64,000 nucleotides of DNA, from positions 62,001 through 126,000 of the forward strand of contig JAZUNN010000006.1 of assembly GCA_045604155.1 (NCBI GenBank). Direction: 5' to 3'. Below are positions 1 through 7,792 of this stretch, one piece after another; the stretch's first letter is position 1, and every line of letters begins with the position of its first letter. The DNA is from JAISGQ01 sp045604155. GTDB lineage: Bacteria; Bacillota; Clostridia; Oscillospirales; Acutalibacteraceae. A model generated the notes under the pieces. It searched no databases. It saw only the letters and a program-made list of their open reading frames with translations, and was not told where the DNA came from. Both the position numbers and the translations under genes were made by a program.

Positions 1-46
1 TTTTGGGTGTCCGTTCTCTGGGAACAGCAATACATTTAACAAGCAT
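1..46 (-). CDS. 5' end of an unidentified protein (partial)
   Basis: Only the first 15 codons (MLVKCIAVPRERTPK) lie in the window, reading leftward off the edge. The start is supported by GGAGGTG (complement of 51-57) six bases before the ATG. Fifteen residues are too few to name a family. Confidence 0.5.
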   Translation of the reverse strand, partial: MLVKCIAVPRERTPK

Positions 47-148
47 GGGGCACCTCCAAAATAAAATCGTTCACCTATAATCACAAACATTTTACCACTT
101 AATGAACTAAAAGTAAATAGCAAATGAACAAAAACAATAATAAAAATG

Positions 149-619
149 TCAGATGTGTACAATATTGGGCAAAATTCCTGATTTAACGACATCTATAAAC
201 GCAAAAGAAGGCTCCATACATCTCCAGCCAACAGAACCGGGATTTACAACATATAAGCCGTCATCGTACTCCACATGAGCATTATGGGTGTGTCCGAAAA
301 GCACCATATCAACCTTCTGATCCCGAGCAGCACTTTTCAGAGAGGAAAGACCATATTTGACAGAATACCGGTAACCGTGGGTACAGAGTATTCTTTTTCC
401 CTCAACCTCAATGATTTTCAGATCGGGTGCACTTGAAGCAAAATCACAGTTTCCACGCACAAAAACACTGGGCACAGGCAGATGCTTTATTACACTTTCA
501 TAATCCTTTTCGCCGTCACCGAGGTGGATTATCATGTCTGATCTGTCGTAATGAGTGATAAGAATATTACGAAGGGCATCAACATTGCCGTGAGAATCTG
601 AAACAACCAGCAGCTTCAA
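149..619 (-). CDS. YfcE/MJ0936-type metallophosphoesterase
   Basis: Cytoplasmic calcineurin-like phosphodiesterase of the small YfcE/MJ0936 family (156 aa, usual length). The metal-binding motifs are in order: DSHGN near residue 8, GDGEKD near 35, GNCD near 57, THGYR near 80 and GHTH near 109. They predict a two-metal phosphodiesterase, but the substrate cannot be told from sequence. The start is TTG at 617-619, ten bases after AAGGAG. It diverges from the small-protein operon on the right, and the two promoters overlap. In many Firmicutes such a gene follows rdgB (nucleotide hygiene), but that neighbour is not visible here. Confidence 0.85.
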   Translation of the reverse strand: MKLLVVSDSHGNVDALRNILITHYDRSDMIIHLGDGEKDYESVIKHLPVPSVFVRGNCDFASSAPDLKIIEVEGKRILCTHGYRYSVKYGLSSLKSAARDQKVDMVLFGHTHNAHVEYDDGLYVVNPGSVGWRCMEPSFAFIDVVKSGILPNIVHI

Positions 620-650
620 GTCGAAACAACTCCTTATTTATCATATATTC

Positions 651-678
651 ATTATAACATTCATATAATGGAATACAA
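651..678 (-). promoter_or_regulatory. sigma-A-type promoter for the phosphoesterase
   Basis: Reading leftward, TTGTAT (673-678), a 16-base spacer and TATAAT (651-656). A second TATAAT on the plus strand (664-669) lies inside the spacer and probably serves the rightward small-protein operon, so the two promoters overlap. Confidence 0.5.
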
Positions 679-698
679 TAACAATTTCGGAGGAGTAT

Positions 699-935
699 AT
701 GATGAAAAGAGAAATGCTTGAAAAGATATCAGAGGCAATTGGCAAATCCCCGGAAGAAACAGAAAAGACACTGAACAAAAATCCAAAGCTTAAAATGCTT
801 CTTTCAAACATGAGCGAGCAGGATGCACAGAAGCTGATGGAGATACTTGGAAACAAGGAAAGCATTACAAAAATCCTGTCAACACCGCAGGCGAAAACAT
901 TGCTTGAAAGCATGAACGGAAAAGGAGAAAAATAG
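699..935 (+). CDS. small conserved-looking protein of unknown function
   Basis: Seventy-eight residues, charged and helical, with no signal peptide or TM segment. It reads like a small helical-bundle protein (KISEAIGKSPEETEKTLNKN near the start). The ATG at 699 is followed directly by another at 702, and GGAGGAG precedes both, so either may be used. It begins a tight operon of three small genes: the next starts 2 bases after this stop, and the third also follows closely. I do not recognise the family. The co-directional packing and good Shine-Dalgarno sites argue that it is real. Confidence 0.7.
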   Translation: MMKREMLEKISEAIGKSPEETEKTLNKNPKLKMLLSNMSEQDAQKLMEILGNKESITKILSTPQAKTLLESMNGKGEK

Positions 936-937
936 AA

Positions 938-1207
938 ATGGCAGAGCTTGATGATATTCTCGGCTCGCTTTTTGGGACAGAGAGCAATGAAAAAGAAAGC
1001 AGCGGAGAAGAGGACATTATGGGAATTCTGCTGAAAGTGATGCCTCTGATAAATACCGTAAACAAGGAAAATGATGATGAGCGTCTGCTGAATGCACTGG
1101 TGCCTTACATGAGCGATACACGGAAGGAAAAAATAGATACAGCCCGATCAATTCTCAAAATAGCAAAAGTACTGCCGCTTTTAGGTCAGATGCTTGGAGG
1201 AGAGTAA
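938..1207 (+). CDS. small acidic helical protein of unknown function
   Basis: Eighty-nine residues. The N-terminal 30 are acidic and rich in Glu and Ser, followed by two amphipathic helices: a hydrophobic stretch around MGILLKVMPLINTV, then ARSILKIAKVLPLLGQMLGG at the end. There is no TM helix of convincing length. Its ribosome-binding site (AAAAGGAGAAAAATAG) overlaps the end of the preceding gene, so the two are probably translationally coupled. The C-terminal half could be a protein-protein or membrane-surface binding segment; that is inference. Family not recognised. Confidence 0.7.
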   Translation: MAELDDILGSLFGTESNEKESSGEEDIMGILLKVMPLINTVNKENDDERLLNALVPYMSDTRKEKIDTARSILKIAKVLPLLGQMLGGE

Positions 1208-1208
1208 A

Positions 1209-1418
1209 ATGAGCTGCATTCTTTCGTTGACAGAAGAAGCAATTCGTCGTGTGGAAAACAGAAATACCTGCGCAGAGCATTGCAGACTCAGAAAAAAGAA
1301 TTTTTTTGCACTGAACATTGATAACGAAACTTTACTGCTTTTGATAGTTGCCCTTTTTCTGCTGAATTCCGGCGCAGATACAATGCTGCTTGCGGCATTA
1401 ATATATGTAATATTGTGA
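1209..1418 (+). CDS. small Cys-containing membrane peptide of unknown function
   Basis: Sixty-nine residues from the ATG at 1209, which follows GGAGGAGAG at 1197-1205; an in-frame start at 1194 would overlap this site and the previous gene. The N-terminal half is basic with three cysteines (MSC, then TCAEHC). The C-terminal half is a hydrophobic segment of about 28 residues (LLLLIVALFLLNSG then MLLAALIYVIL) that should insert in the membrane or form a helical hairpin. It is the third gene of the small-protein operon. No family is recognised. The Leu-rich tail recalls small sporulation or coat-associated membrane peptides of clostridia, but nothing here proves that. Confidence 0.6.
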   Translation: MSCILSLTEEAIRRVENRNTCAEHCRLRKKNFFALNIDNETLLLLIVALFLLNSGADTMLLAALIYVIL

Positions 1419-1455
1419 AAATCACCTCCAAATTTCCTTATTTTTCCCGAAAGTA

Positions 1456-1484
1456 TTGCGCTCATTGTGCGAATGTGTTAAAAT
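1456..1484 (+). promoter_or_regulatory. extended -10 promoter for the DUF1508 gene
   Basis: TTGCGC (1456-1461), a 17-base spacer and TAAAAT (1479-1484) preceded by TGT, an extended -10 form. It lies 50 bases before the DUF1508 start codon, which is why upstream in-frame codons are not taken as coding. Confidence 0.65.
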
Positions 1485-1536
1485 ATATCCACAATGCAGT
1501 AAACATTGGGAAAATTTGTTGGGAGGTTTAATAACA

Positions 1537-1911
1537 ATGGCAGGAAAGTTTGAAATCAAAGTAACAGCTAAAGGTAACTATCTGTTTAATCTTAAGGCAG
1601 GTAACGGTCAGGTAATCGCAACAAGTGAGTCCTATTCCACTATTGATGCTTGTCAGAAGGGCATTGAAAGTGTAAGAAAGAATTCTCAGGCTGCAATCGA
1701 AGATCAGACTGTTGCAAATTTTGAGAAGATCGCTCATCCCAAGTTTGAAGTTTACACCGACAAAGCAGGTGAGATTCGTTTCAGACTCAAGGCAACAAAC
1801 GGTCAGATCATCGTTACCGGTGAAGGCTATCGCTCCAAGGCAAGCTGCCTGAAGGGCATTGCCAGCATTAAGAACAATGCTCCTGAAGCAAAGGTTGTAC
1901 AGATCGACTGA
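1537..1911 (+). CDS. two-repeat DUF1508 (YegP-like) protein
   Basis: A 124-residue cytoplasmic protein made of two copies of the roughly 50-residue DUF1508 unit: residues about 3-52 (KFEIKVTAKGNYLFNLKAGN, then GQVIATSESY) and 68-117 (KFEVYTDKAGEIRFRLKATN, then GQIIVTGEGY). The duplicated FxLKAxNGQxIxxSExY core is clear. YegP-type proteins are structurally known beta-alpha repeats without an established biochemical role. The start is the ATG at 1537, seven bases after GGGAGGT. It stands alone between its own promoter and a strong terminator. Codon choice (AAG, GGT, CTC) suggests good expression. Confidence 0.9.
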   Translation: MAGKFEIKVTAKGNYLFNLKAGNGQVIATSESYSTIDACQKGIESVRKNSQAAIEDQTVANFEKIAHPKFEVYTDKAGEIRFRLKATNGQIIVTGEGYRSKASCLKGIASIKNNAPEAKVVQID

Positions 1912-1920
1912 TTATATAAT

Positions 1921-1956
1921 AAAAGCCGCCTGATGAAGTCAGGCGGCTTTTCATTT
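1921..1956 (+). terminator. Rho-independent terminator
   Basis: AAAGCCGCCTGA, a short loop, then TCAGGCGGCTTTTCATTT, directly after the DUF1508 stop. Confidence 0.85.
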
Positions 1957-2021
1957 ATAGTATGCAAAAAGAAAATAATATGATAAAATAAGCATCAGAA
2001 AAAAGGAAAGGCGGTGGAGAT

Positions 2022-3524
2022 ATGAAAAATGTGGTGATAATAGGCGCAGGTCCTGCAGGACTTACAGCAGCACTTGAACTGTTAAGACGCAGCAAAGATT
2101 ATTCTGTGACAATCCTTGAAGCAGACAACACAACAGGCGGCATATCCCGCACCGTCAAGGTAAACGACAGCCGCATGGACCTGGGCGGACATCGTTTTTA
2201 TACCAAATCTGCAAGGGTGCTGTCTTTCTGGGAAAGTCTTATGCCCTGCCAGGGAAAAGCAGCAAAGGATGAAATTCTTACAGGGACAGAGCCTGTATTG
2301 AAAGAAGGCGGAGCAGACCCGGAAACAACAGAAGCGGTAATGCTCAGCAGACGCAGAGTTTCATCAATCTATCAAAAAGGCAAATTCTATGATTATCCTG
2401 TGAGCATTAAAACACTCAGAACCATGGGATTCAGTGCAGTTCCCGCATTTATGTCATATCTCTGCGCAAAAATAAAGCCGATAAAAGAAGATTCTCTTGA
2501 GGCTTTTTATATAAACCGTTTCGGAAAAAGGCTGTACAGAACATTCTTTGAAAGCTACACCGAAAAGGTCTGGGGAATAAATCCCTCGGAGATGTCGCCT
2601 GACTGGGGTACACAGAGAGTAAAAGGTCTTTCTCTTTGGAAAGCAGCAAAGGATATGTTCAGCGGAGGAAAAAGCAGCGAAACATCCCTTATAAAAAGGT
2701 TTCTGTACCCGAAGCTCGGACCGGGTCAGCTGTGGCAGTGTGCAGCCGACGAAATAACAGCTCTCGGAGGAAAAATAATATTTGATTCTCCGGCAGAAAG
2801 GATAAAAGTCAGCGAAGGAAAAGTAAAATCCGTATTTTCAAATGACGTTGAATATCCTGCGGATATTCTTGTTTCGTCCATGCCTCTTGCAAAACTTATA
2901 GAAAAAATTGACGGTGAAGTGCCCGAAGATGTTCGGAAAATTTCATCAGCGCTCAATTTCAGAGATTTCATAACCGTTGGAGTTGAAGTGAAAAAACTTA
3001 AGCTCAGAAACAGAACAAAGCTGAAAACCCCGGGCAATATTCCACCGGACTGCTGGATATACATTCAGGATCCGGGGGTAAAAATGGGCAGACTGCAGAT
3101 ATTCAATAACTGGTCACCGTACATGGTAAGTGATCCTGAAAAAAGCATATTTCTCGGCACTGAATATTTCTGCAGCAAAGGGGATGAACTGAGCAGCAAA
3201 AGTGACAGTGAAATAATATCCCTTGCCATTGATGAGCTTGCTGCCATAGGGGTAATAGAAAAAACAGATGTAGTATTATCTCATTGCGAGCGAATGAATA
3301 AAGCATATCCATCCTATGACGGAGCGTATTCAGAACTGCATCGAATAAAAGAATATATAAATTCCGTGGAAAATCTTTTCTGCACAGGCCGTAACGGTCA
3401 GCACAGATACAATAATATGGACCACTCCATGCTTACGGCCATGAAATCAGTGGATGTAATTCTCGGTCAGGGTTTAAAAAGTGAGATATGGAATGTAAAC
3501 ACAGAACCTGAGTACGGGGAATAA
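2022..3524 (+). CDS. FAD-dependent oxidoreductase (UGM/amine oxidase superfamily)
   Basis: A 500-residue flavoprotein. The N-terminal Rossmann dinucleotide-binding motif is IIGAGPAGLTAA (residues 5-16), followed by the acidic ribose-binding residue in TILEAD. GGISRTV and DLGGHRFYTKS are the FAD-contact motifs typical of NAD(P)-binding_8 flavoproteins such as UDP-galactopyranose mutase and protoporphyrinogen-oxidase-like proteins. The C-terminal FAD motif is near 455 (LFCTGRNGQHRYNNMDHSM). In relatives, such enzymes often act beside glycosyltransferases on sugar nucleotides or lipid-linked sugars. None is adjacent here, so the substrate is open. Length and architecture are intact. It is probably monocistronic; its start is the ATG after AAGGCGGTGGAGA. 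Confidence 0.75.
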   Translation: MKNVVIIGAGPAGLTAALELLRRSKDYSVTILEADNTTGGISRTVKVNDSRMDLGGHRFYTKSARVLSFWESLMPCQGKAAKDEILTGTEPVLKEGGADPETTEAVMLSRRRVSSIYQKGKFYDYPVSIKTLRTMGFSAVPAFMSYLCAKIKPIKEDSLEAFYINRFGKRLYRTFFESYTEKVWGINPSEMSPDWGTQRVKGLSLWKAAKDMFSGGKSSETSLIKRFLYPKLGPGQLWQCAADEITALGGKIIFDSPAERIKVSEGKVKSVFSNDVEYPADILVSSMPLAKLIEKIDGEVPEDVRKISSALNFRDFITVGVEVKKLKLRNRTKLKTPGNIPPDCWIYIQDPGVKMGRLQIFNNWSPYMVSDPEKSIFLGTEYFCSKGDELSSKSDSEIISLAIDELAAIGVIEKTDVVLSHCERMNKAYPSYDGAYSELHRIKEYINSVENLFCTGRNGQHRYNNMDHSMLTAMKSVDVILGQGLKSEIWNVNTEPEYGE

Positions 3525-3532
3525 AATTCATC

Positions 3533-3560
3533 TTGACACATAAAGTTGTTGTGATATCAT
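3533..3560 (+). promoter_or_regulatory. sigma-A promoter for the DUF2975/YozG pair
   Basis: Perfect -35 TTGACA (3533-3538), a 16-base spacer and TATCAT (3555-3560), about 30 bases before the ATG of the membrane protein. Confidence 0.7.
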
Positions 3561-3592
3561 ATATAGTATAAGAAAAGGCGGAGGTGCCGAAG

Positions 3593-4060
3593 ATGAAAAG
3601 TGAAAAAAGAATGGCAATAGGCAGTATATTTGCTATAATAATTCTGGTAATAACCCTTGTGGTAGGAATAGTTGTTTATGTTATGCTTCCTGACGTTGTT
3701 AATATATACGTAAAGGGTGCCGATGTAGCAGTAAGACAGGAGATAATTGATTCAATAATACCTGTCCTTTATGCCGCAGGAATTCCCGTGTTGTCCATGC
3801 TTACTCTTTCACTGCTGATGATGTTCAATATTGCAAAGGGCAAAGCTTTTACAAAAATCAATGTTCAATATCTTCGCTTTATCAGCCTGTCAAGCATACT
3901 TCTTGCGGTGATTTTTTGCTATCCGATATTCACCATGAATTCGATTTATCCCATTGTAATATTTGTTGTTTTTGTAGTTCTCTCAATCATAACACTTGTG
4001 TTTGCGGATCTGTTTGCAACAGCAGTGAGGATTAAAGAAGAGAACGAGCTTACGATTTAA
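3593..4060 (+). CDS. DUF2975 (YoaS-like) integral membrane protein
   Basis: A 155-residue protein with four predicted TM helices (about residues 10-30, 55-78, 95-115 and 120-142) and a short charged C-terminus. It matches the DUF2975 family by size, helix layout and gene pairing. In Bacillus the homologue yoaS is paired with yozG, encoding a small Cro/CI-type regulator, and the same pair is present here. The family has no established activity; a membrane sensor or antagonist of the partner regulator is a plausible inference. The ATG at 3593 has the better spacing to GGCGGAGG; a GTG at 3584 is too close to it. Confidence 0.75.
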   Translation: MKSEKRMAIGSIFAIIILVITLVVGIVVYVMLPDVVNIYVKGADVAVRQEIIDSIIPVLYAAGIPVLSMLTLSLLMMFNIAKGKAFTKINVQYLRFISLSSILLAVIFCYPIFTMNSIYPIVIFVVFVVLSIITLVFADLFATAVRIKEENELTI

Positions 4061-4075
4061 GGGAGGGGAAAGTCA

Positions 4076-4312
4076 GTGCCGATAATTGTAAATCTCGATG
4101 TAATGATGGCGAAAAGAAAGATAAGTGCGTCAGAGCTTGCATCCAGAATGGGAATTACACTTTCAAATCTTTCAATACTGAAAAACAATCGAGCCAAGGC
4201 TATCCGATTCTCCACTCTTAATGCTATCTGCAGAGTACTTGAATGCCAGCCGGGAGATATCCTGGAATATGAGCAGGGGGATGAGGAAGAAGAACTCATC
4301 ATCGAAGACTGA
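4076..4312 (+). CDS. YozG-like helix-turn-helix transcriptional regulator
   Basis: A 78-residue Cro/CI-type DNA-binding protein. Residues 15-60 form the HTH (KRKISASELASRMGIT, then SNLSILKNNRAKAIRFSTL), followed by CQPGDILEYE, the usual ending of the YozG/COG3655 family, and an acidic tail. The start is GTG at 4076, eight bases after GGGAGGGG; the N-terminus MPIIVNLDVMMAKRK matches the family's typical opening. It follows the DUF2975 gene by 15 bases in one operon and probably regulates it, the usual arrangement in this family. Confidence 0.88.
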   Translation: MPIIVNLDVMMAKRKISASELASRMGITLSNLSILKNNRAKAIRFSTLNAICRVLECQPGDILEYEQGDEEEELIIED

Positions 4313-4320
4313 AATCAAAC

Positions 4321-4360
4321 AAAAAGCCGCTTTGTGAAGTGACACAAAGCGGCTTTTTTA
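4321..4360 (+). terminator. Rho-independent terminator
   Basis: AAAGCCGCTTTGTG pairs with CACAAAGCGGCTTT around a six-base loop and is followed by a T run. It ends the DUF2975/YozG operon. Confidence 0.85.
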
Positions 4361-4475
4361 TACCAAAAACCGAACAATTCGTGAATTTGTTCGGTAATGC
4401 ACCAATAATAGTACAAAATAATGTCAATAAACTCAAAAATTGTGCCCAATAATGGACATTTTTTCAAAAAACCTA

Positions 4476-4503
4476 TTGATTTTTCAAAAAAACCTGCTAT
4501 AAT
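4476..4503 (+). promoter_or_regulatory. extended -10 promoter
   Basis: TTGATT (4476-4481), 16 bases, TATAAT (4498-4503) preceded by TGC. It lies 50 bases before the next start codon. Confidence 0.7.
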
Positions 4504-4552
4504 CATAATCACAAGGCGAACAAATGCTTGTTTAATAAAAGGAGATGTAGAT

Positions 4553-4894
4553 ATGAATATAGTAATCGGTTCTTTTGTTATAATTTTTGCAGTGATCCTC
4601 AGAGGCATTTACAAGGTTAAGGGTGTTGTTTCCGAAAGAATTTTCAAAATGTGCGTGGGTATCGGTGTATTTATGCTCTTTTCAGTACAGACGTTCGGCA
4701 ACGCACTGCTTATTGCCATGACAGTTGCAGAAATTCTTCTCTGTGTACTTCTTCTTGCAGTATATCGTGCTCAGCTTATCAGAGAAAAAGCAGCTGTACG
4801 CAGAAGAAAGGCTGTCCGCCACACTGCACGGAGAACAGCTGTACGTGTTGTACCCGCCCAGAGAAGAGAAAAGGCAGTTGCACATGCAGCATAA
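4553..4894 (+). CDS. small membrane protein with a very basic Arg-rich tail
   Basis: 113 residues from the ATG at 4553 (after GGAGAT); in-frame codons farther upstream would run through the promoter. Three hydrophobic segments (about residues 3-18, 33-52 and 55-75) are followed by a roughly 38-residue cytoplasmic-type tail with about 15 Arg/Lys, for example RRRKAVRHTARRTAVR. The tail could bind nucleic acid or acidic phospholipid; that is inference. It is a single gene with its own promoter and terminator. Family not recognised. Confidence 0.65.
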   Translation: MNIVIGSFVIIFAVILRGIYKVKGVVSERIFKMCVGIGVFMLFSVQTFGNALLIAMTVAEILLCVLLLAVYRAQLIREKAAVRRRKAVRHTARRTAVRVVPAQRREKAVAHAA

Positions 4895-4934
4895 TTAAAG
4901 CTTATTCCTGTAATTTATATTGCGCCGTAAAAAG

Positions 4935-4965
4935 AAAAGATCCCGATTTTATCGGGATCTTTTCT
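4935..4965. terminator. bidirectional terminator
   Basis: AAAAGATCCCGAT, a three-base loop, then ATCGGGATCTTTT. It sits between convergent genes and can serve both. Confidence 0.85.
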
Positions 4966-4984
4966 TTTATAATAACGATCTTGA

Positions 4985-6022
4985 TCAATCAAGTGAATCC
5001 TTTATATTTGACTCAGCTCTGAAATTACGCTTTGAAACAGCTCTCTCGGTATTCTTCTTGGGCATGCTGAAACCAATGATATTGAATCTGCTGCCGGAAG
5101 CCTTGGAGTAGATGCTGAATCTTACAATGAAGAAGATAAGGAAAAGTACAACAATAAAGAGAACGCCTGCAATGCAGAGAGCAACGATTGAAAGGGTCTT
5201 ACTTACAGTAACGGTGCTTGCTGAACCTTTGATGATAAGGCTGTCGAGAATGTCTTCAACAACCTTGGCATCAGCAGTTGTGCCGCCGTGCTGGATATAA
5301 ATGTAAGCAGTATAAATGGTTCCGTTGATTACAGTTGAGATCTCAGTCTCTGTAATACAGAATCCGCTTTCGGCAACCTCATCGGAGTCACTTCTTGCAA
5401 CGAGATAAACATTTCCTTTTTTCTTTATCATATAGGTGTTGTTCTCATCGAAACCTTCATCGATCTTTGACTGCACAAGCGCATCACGCTCAGAGTCAGT
5501 AAGGTTTTTGTAGTTCCCGATGTGTTTTCCGTAAGGAGTATCTTCCTCAGCGATGATCTGATATAGAACATTAGCGCCGTTGAGTTCGTTGGTATACTCA
5601 GCGATAACAACAAGGTTGTAGTTGTTCATGATATCTTTGAGAGAAATACCTGTGTGAGCGGCGACAGCAGCTATATCATCGGAAGGAAGATAAACTGTGC
5701 CGTCCTTGGGGAACTTGTAGGATATGTTGTGAGAATCAGACTTAAAGGTCTTGAATTCAACATCTGCAAGCATATCTGTGTAGCTATATACAGCATCAGT
5801 AGAAGAGAAAGCAGATCCATCAACGAGATCTTCCTCAGTAAGTCCCATAGCAGCGAGAAGTTCTTTATAGGACATACCGTAATAATCTGCGGCCTCCTGA
5901 ATTTCTTCCTTTGTGTACTGATATTCTTCTTCCTCGGTAGCAGAAACGGAAAAAGCTCCGAATGCAGAGATCAGAAGAACAAGAGCCAGAAGAACAGCTG
6001 TAATTTTGCTGCGGAATTTCAT
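4985..6022 (-). CDS. exported surface protein with C-terminal membrane anchor, unknown function
   Basis: 345 residues. A Sec signal peptide spans residues 1 to about 28 (hydrophobic core VLLALVLLISAFGAFSV, likely cleavage after SVSA). A Glu/Tyr-rich segment follows, then an extracellular domain of about 230 residues, one strong TM helix (about 276-300, ALCIAGVLFIVVLFLIFFIV) and a basic cytoplasmic tail of about 45 residues. The ectodomain contains YEEEL-type helices and beta-rich segments, but I recognise no family. The layout matches the protein at 19981-20754, though the ectodomains look unrelated. It is monocistronic, with AGGAGGG before the ATG. Confidence 0.75.
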   Translation of the reverse strand: MKFRSKITAVLLALVLLISAFGAFSVSATEEEEYQYTKEEIQEAADYYGMSYKELLAAMGLTEEDLVDGSAFSSTDAVYSYTDMLADVEFKTFKSDSHNISYKFPKDGTVYLPSDDIAAVAAHTGISLKDIMNNYNLVVIAEYTNELNGANVLYQIIAEEDTPYGKHIGNYKNLTDSERDALVQSKIDEGFDENNTYMIKKKGNVYLVARSDSDEVAESGFCITETEISTVINGTIYTAYIYIQHGGTTADAKVVEDILDSLIIKGSASTVTVSKTLSIVALCIAGVLFIVVLFLIFFIVRFSIYSKASGSRFNIIGFSMPKKNTERAVSKRNFRAESNIKDSLD

Positions 6023-6125
6023 AATGAACCCTCCTGAAATAAATCATAATACAGATATTATATTTCATTAAGTCAAGAAAGGCAAGTGAAGAAGCCTTAA
6101 TTTTTGGTGAACGGAATCCGTCACA

Positions 6126-6863
6126 TTACATACACAGAGAAATCAGCCAGAGAATCATCAGATGGGCAGGATAAAAAGCATAGAAAAGCCATTTGAAGCG
6201 TCTTGAGCCGCATTCACCGCTGTAAAGAGCCAGAGGAATTGCAGCTAACAGACAGTAAAGCTGAGTCTGTTCAAAGAAGAACCAGGTCTTGCCGCCGGCC
6301 TTGAAAAGCATAAGTGCCTGCGGATAGGGCGTTGTGGTCAGACCGTACTTGAGCAGTGTGCTCAGAGCAAACACCAGAAGTGCCGCAGTGCGGTTTTCGC
6401 GGAAAATATAGAAGATGAAAATCAGCATGACTCCGTATTTGCCGTAATCGCTGCCAAGTGAATCGGCAGTGCGGCAGAGAGCCGCCACAGGCACAAGGGA
6501 AATAAGCAGGAGCACAGGTTTTGGAATGCCCTCCATTCTGTTTATGGCATCAAAAATCACAAGAGCCAGCAAACCGAGGAAAAGGGTGATAAAAACATTG
6601 CATCCGCCATAGAAGAATAATTTACCCTTGAAAGCGAGATTGAAAGGAATTTCGCTTATAAGAGCAAACATTCCCAGCCTCATCAGGTATTTCGGAACAT
6701 TCTTTGTGTGGGCAAATCCTTCTGCTATCAGAAAGCAGAAGATAGGAAAAGCAAGTCTTCCCACATATCTCATCCATACCTGATCAGGGAAAAGCACCGC
6801 ACCGACATGGTCAGTCATCATGGAAATGATAGCAATGATTTTAAGCACAAAGGTGGAGAGCAT
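6126..6863 (-). CDS. TraX-family membrane protein
   Basis: A 245-residue polytopic membrane protein with about seven TM helices. The N-terminus (LKIIAIISMMTDHVGAVLFP, then RYVGRLAFPIFCFLIAEGF) is the hallmark of the TraX family. It was named for the F-plasmid pilin acetylation protein and is related to membrane acyltransferases; the conserved D-H pair of MMTDHVG is present. In Firmicute chromosomes its substrate is unknown. It lies 15 bases downstream of thiT, so it should be co-transcribed and partly under TPP control. A role in thiamine metabolism is not implied by the family. Confidence 0.8.
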   Translation of the reverse strand: MLSTFVLKIIAIISMMTDHVGAVLFPDQVWMRYVGRLAFPIFCFLIAEGFAHTKNVPKYLMRLGMFALISEIPFNLAFKGKLFFYGGCNVFITLFLGLLALVIFDAINRMEGIPKPVLLLISLVPVAALCRTADSLGSDYGKYGVMLIFIFYIFRENRTAALLVFALSTLLKYGLTTTPYPQALMLFKAGGKTWFFFEQTQLYCLLAAIPLALYSGECGSRRFKWLFYAFYPAHLMILWLISLCM

Positions 6864-6878
6864 AAAAATTCCTCCGAT

Positions 6879-7493
6879 TTATTTTGCTGTGAGCTTATCA
6901 AATTTTACAAGTCCGCAGATAAGCGCAGAAGCAATAACAGTGATAATAGTTTCGGGGATCATATAAGTGGCATTATAGAAAACAGAGTAAGTCCAGCACA
7001 GTACATCGGGATTTTCGGTAAATACGGTGCCATGCAGGAAAGAGGGAATATAAGCAAGATCAGCCCATTCACCCCATACAAGAGCACCGGAAACAAGGTG
7101 AAGAATATATCTTGCAAAGCAACCGATAAATGCGCCGAGTGCAGCTGCTGCACCCTTGTTCTTCATCTTTCTGGTAAGCCCTGAAAAGGACATTGCAGAA
7201 AAAGCAACAACATAATCAAAAAGGATAATTACAAGAACAGCGGTGAATGTAACTGCATAGGCAAGATTATTTGCTCCGAGCATGAGCTGGATAAGAGAAT
7301 AGGCAAGGCAGGCAACGGAACCGTAAACCATGCCGTAAAGCTGGCAGACGATTACAAGGGGAACCATGCTGCAGAGTGTGACAGACCCGCCAAAGGGGAG
7401 AGAAATCTGCAGAAGGCTCAGGACGGTGCCAAGGGCAACCATCATGGCAGAGAATACCATTCTCATCGTAGTGTTTTTCTTGTTTGCTTTCAT
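6879..7493 (-). CDS. thiT: thiamine ECF transporter S component ThiT
   Basis: 204 residues with six TM helices, the size and topology of ThiT. ThiT is the membrane substrate-binding subunit that captures thiamine and works with the shared EcfT-EcfA-EcfA' module encoded elsewhere. The N-terminal MVFSAMMVALGTVLSL segment, the SLPFGGSVTLCSMVPLVIV loop (the family's SLPxGGSVT.SMxP motif) and the aromatic C-terminal half (DYVVAFSAM) fit. The TPP riboswitch immediately upstream independently supports a thiamine role. The start has AAAGGTTG as a weak ribosome-binding site. Confidence 0.9.
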   Translation of the reverse strand: MKANKKNTTMRMVFSAMMVALGTVLSLLQISLPFGGSVTLCSMVPLVIVCQLYGMVYGSVACLAYSLIQLMLGANNLAYAVTFTAVLVIILFDYVVAFSAMSFSGLTRKMKNKGAAAALGAFIGCFARYILHLVSGALVWGEWADLAYIPSFLHGTVFTENPDVLCWTYSVFYNATYMIPETIITVIASALICGLVKFDKLTAK

Positions 7494-7529
7494 AGTACAA
7501 CAACCTTTCTTTTCCGAATTAACGGATAT

Positions 7530-7568
7530 AAATTAAAAGAAACGCCGCGTTAAACCTGAACACGGCGC
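7530..7568 (-). terminator. riboswitch expression-platform terminator
   Basis: On the minus strand GCGCCGTGTT pairs with AACGCGGCGT and is followed by TTTCTTTTAATTT. It lies between the TPP aptamer and thiT, so TPP binding would favour this hairpin and stop transcription. Confidence 0.75.
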
Positions 7569-7585
7569 TTTCGAGAAAGGCGTTG

Positions 7586-7700
7586 TGCTGTAGTTACCTA
7601 CGCCGGCATTATCCGGATCAGGCGCTGCGACTGCGTGTCGCAAGGGTCCGCAGCGGCATTACACTGCATCTCAGCCGATTTGCATCAGCACCCCTTAGCA
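7586..7700 (-). promoter_or_regulatory. TPP riboswitch (THI element)
   Basis: The minus strand carries the conserved blocks of the TPP aptamer in order: GGGGTGC, CGGCTGAGATGC, GGACCCTTG, CCTGATCCGGATAATGCCGG and CGTAGGTAA. P1 is formed by TGCT at one end and AGCA at the other. Between GACCCTTG and CCTGATC there is an extra stem (P3a-type, CGACACGCAGTCG). It controls thiT and the TraX-family gene. Confidence 0.95.
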
Positions 7701-7753
7701 TTTCTTTTGTCAACACGATAATACTACACGAGATCATTGATGTCAATAAAAAA

Positions 7754-7786
7754 ATATGATCCGCAGTTTTTTACTGCGGATCATAT
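7754..7786 (-). terminator. terminator of the diguanylate cyclase gene
   Basis: A perfect 14-bp stem (ATATGATCCGCAGT with its complement) around a 5-base loop, followed on the minus strand by a T run. Confidence 0.8.
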
Positions 7787-7792
7787 GAGTTA

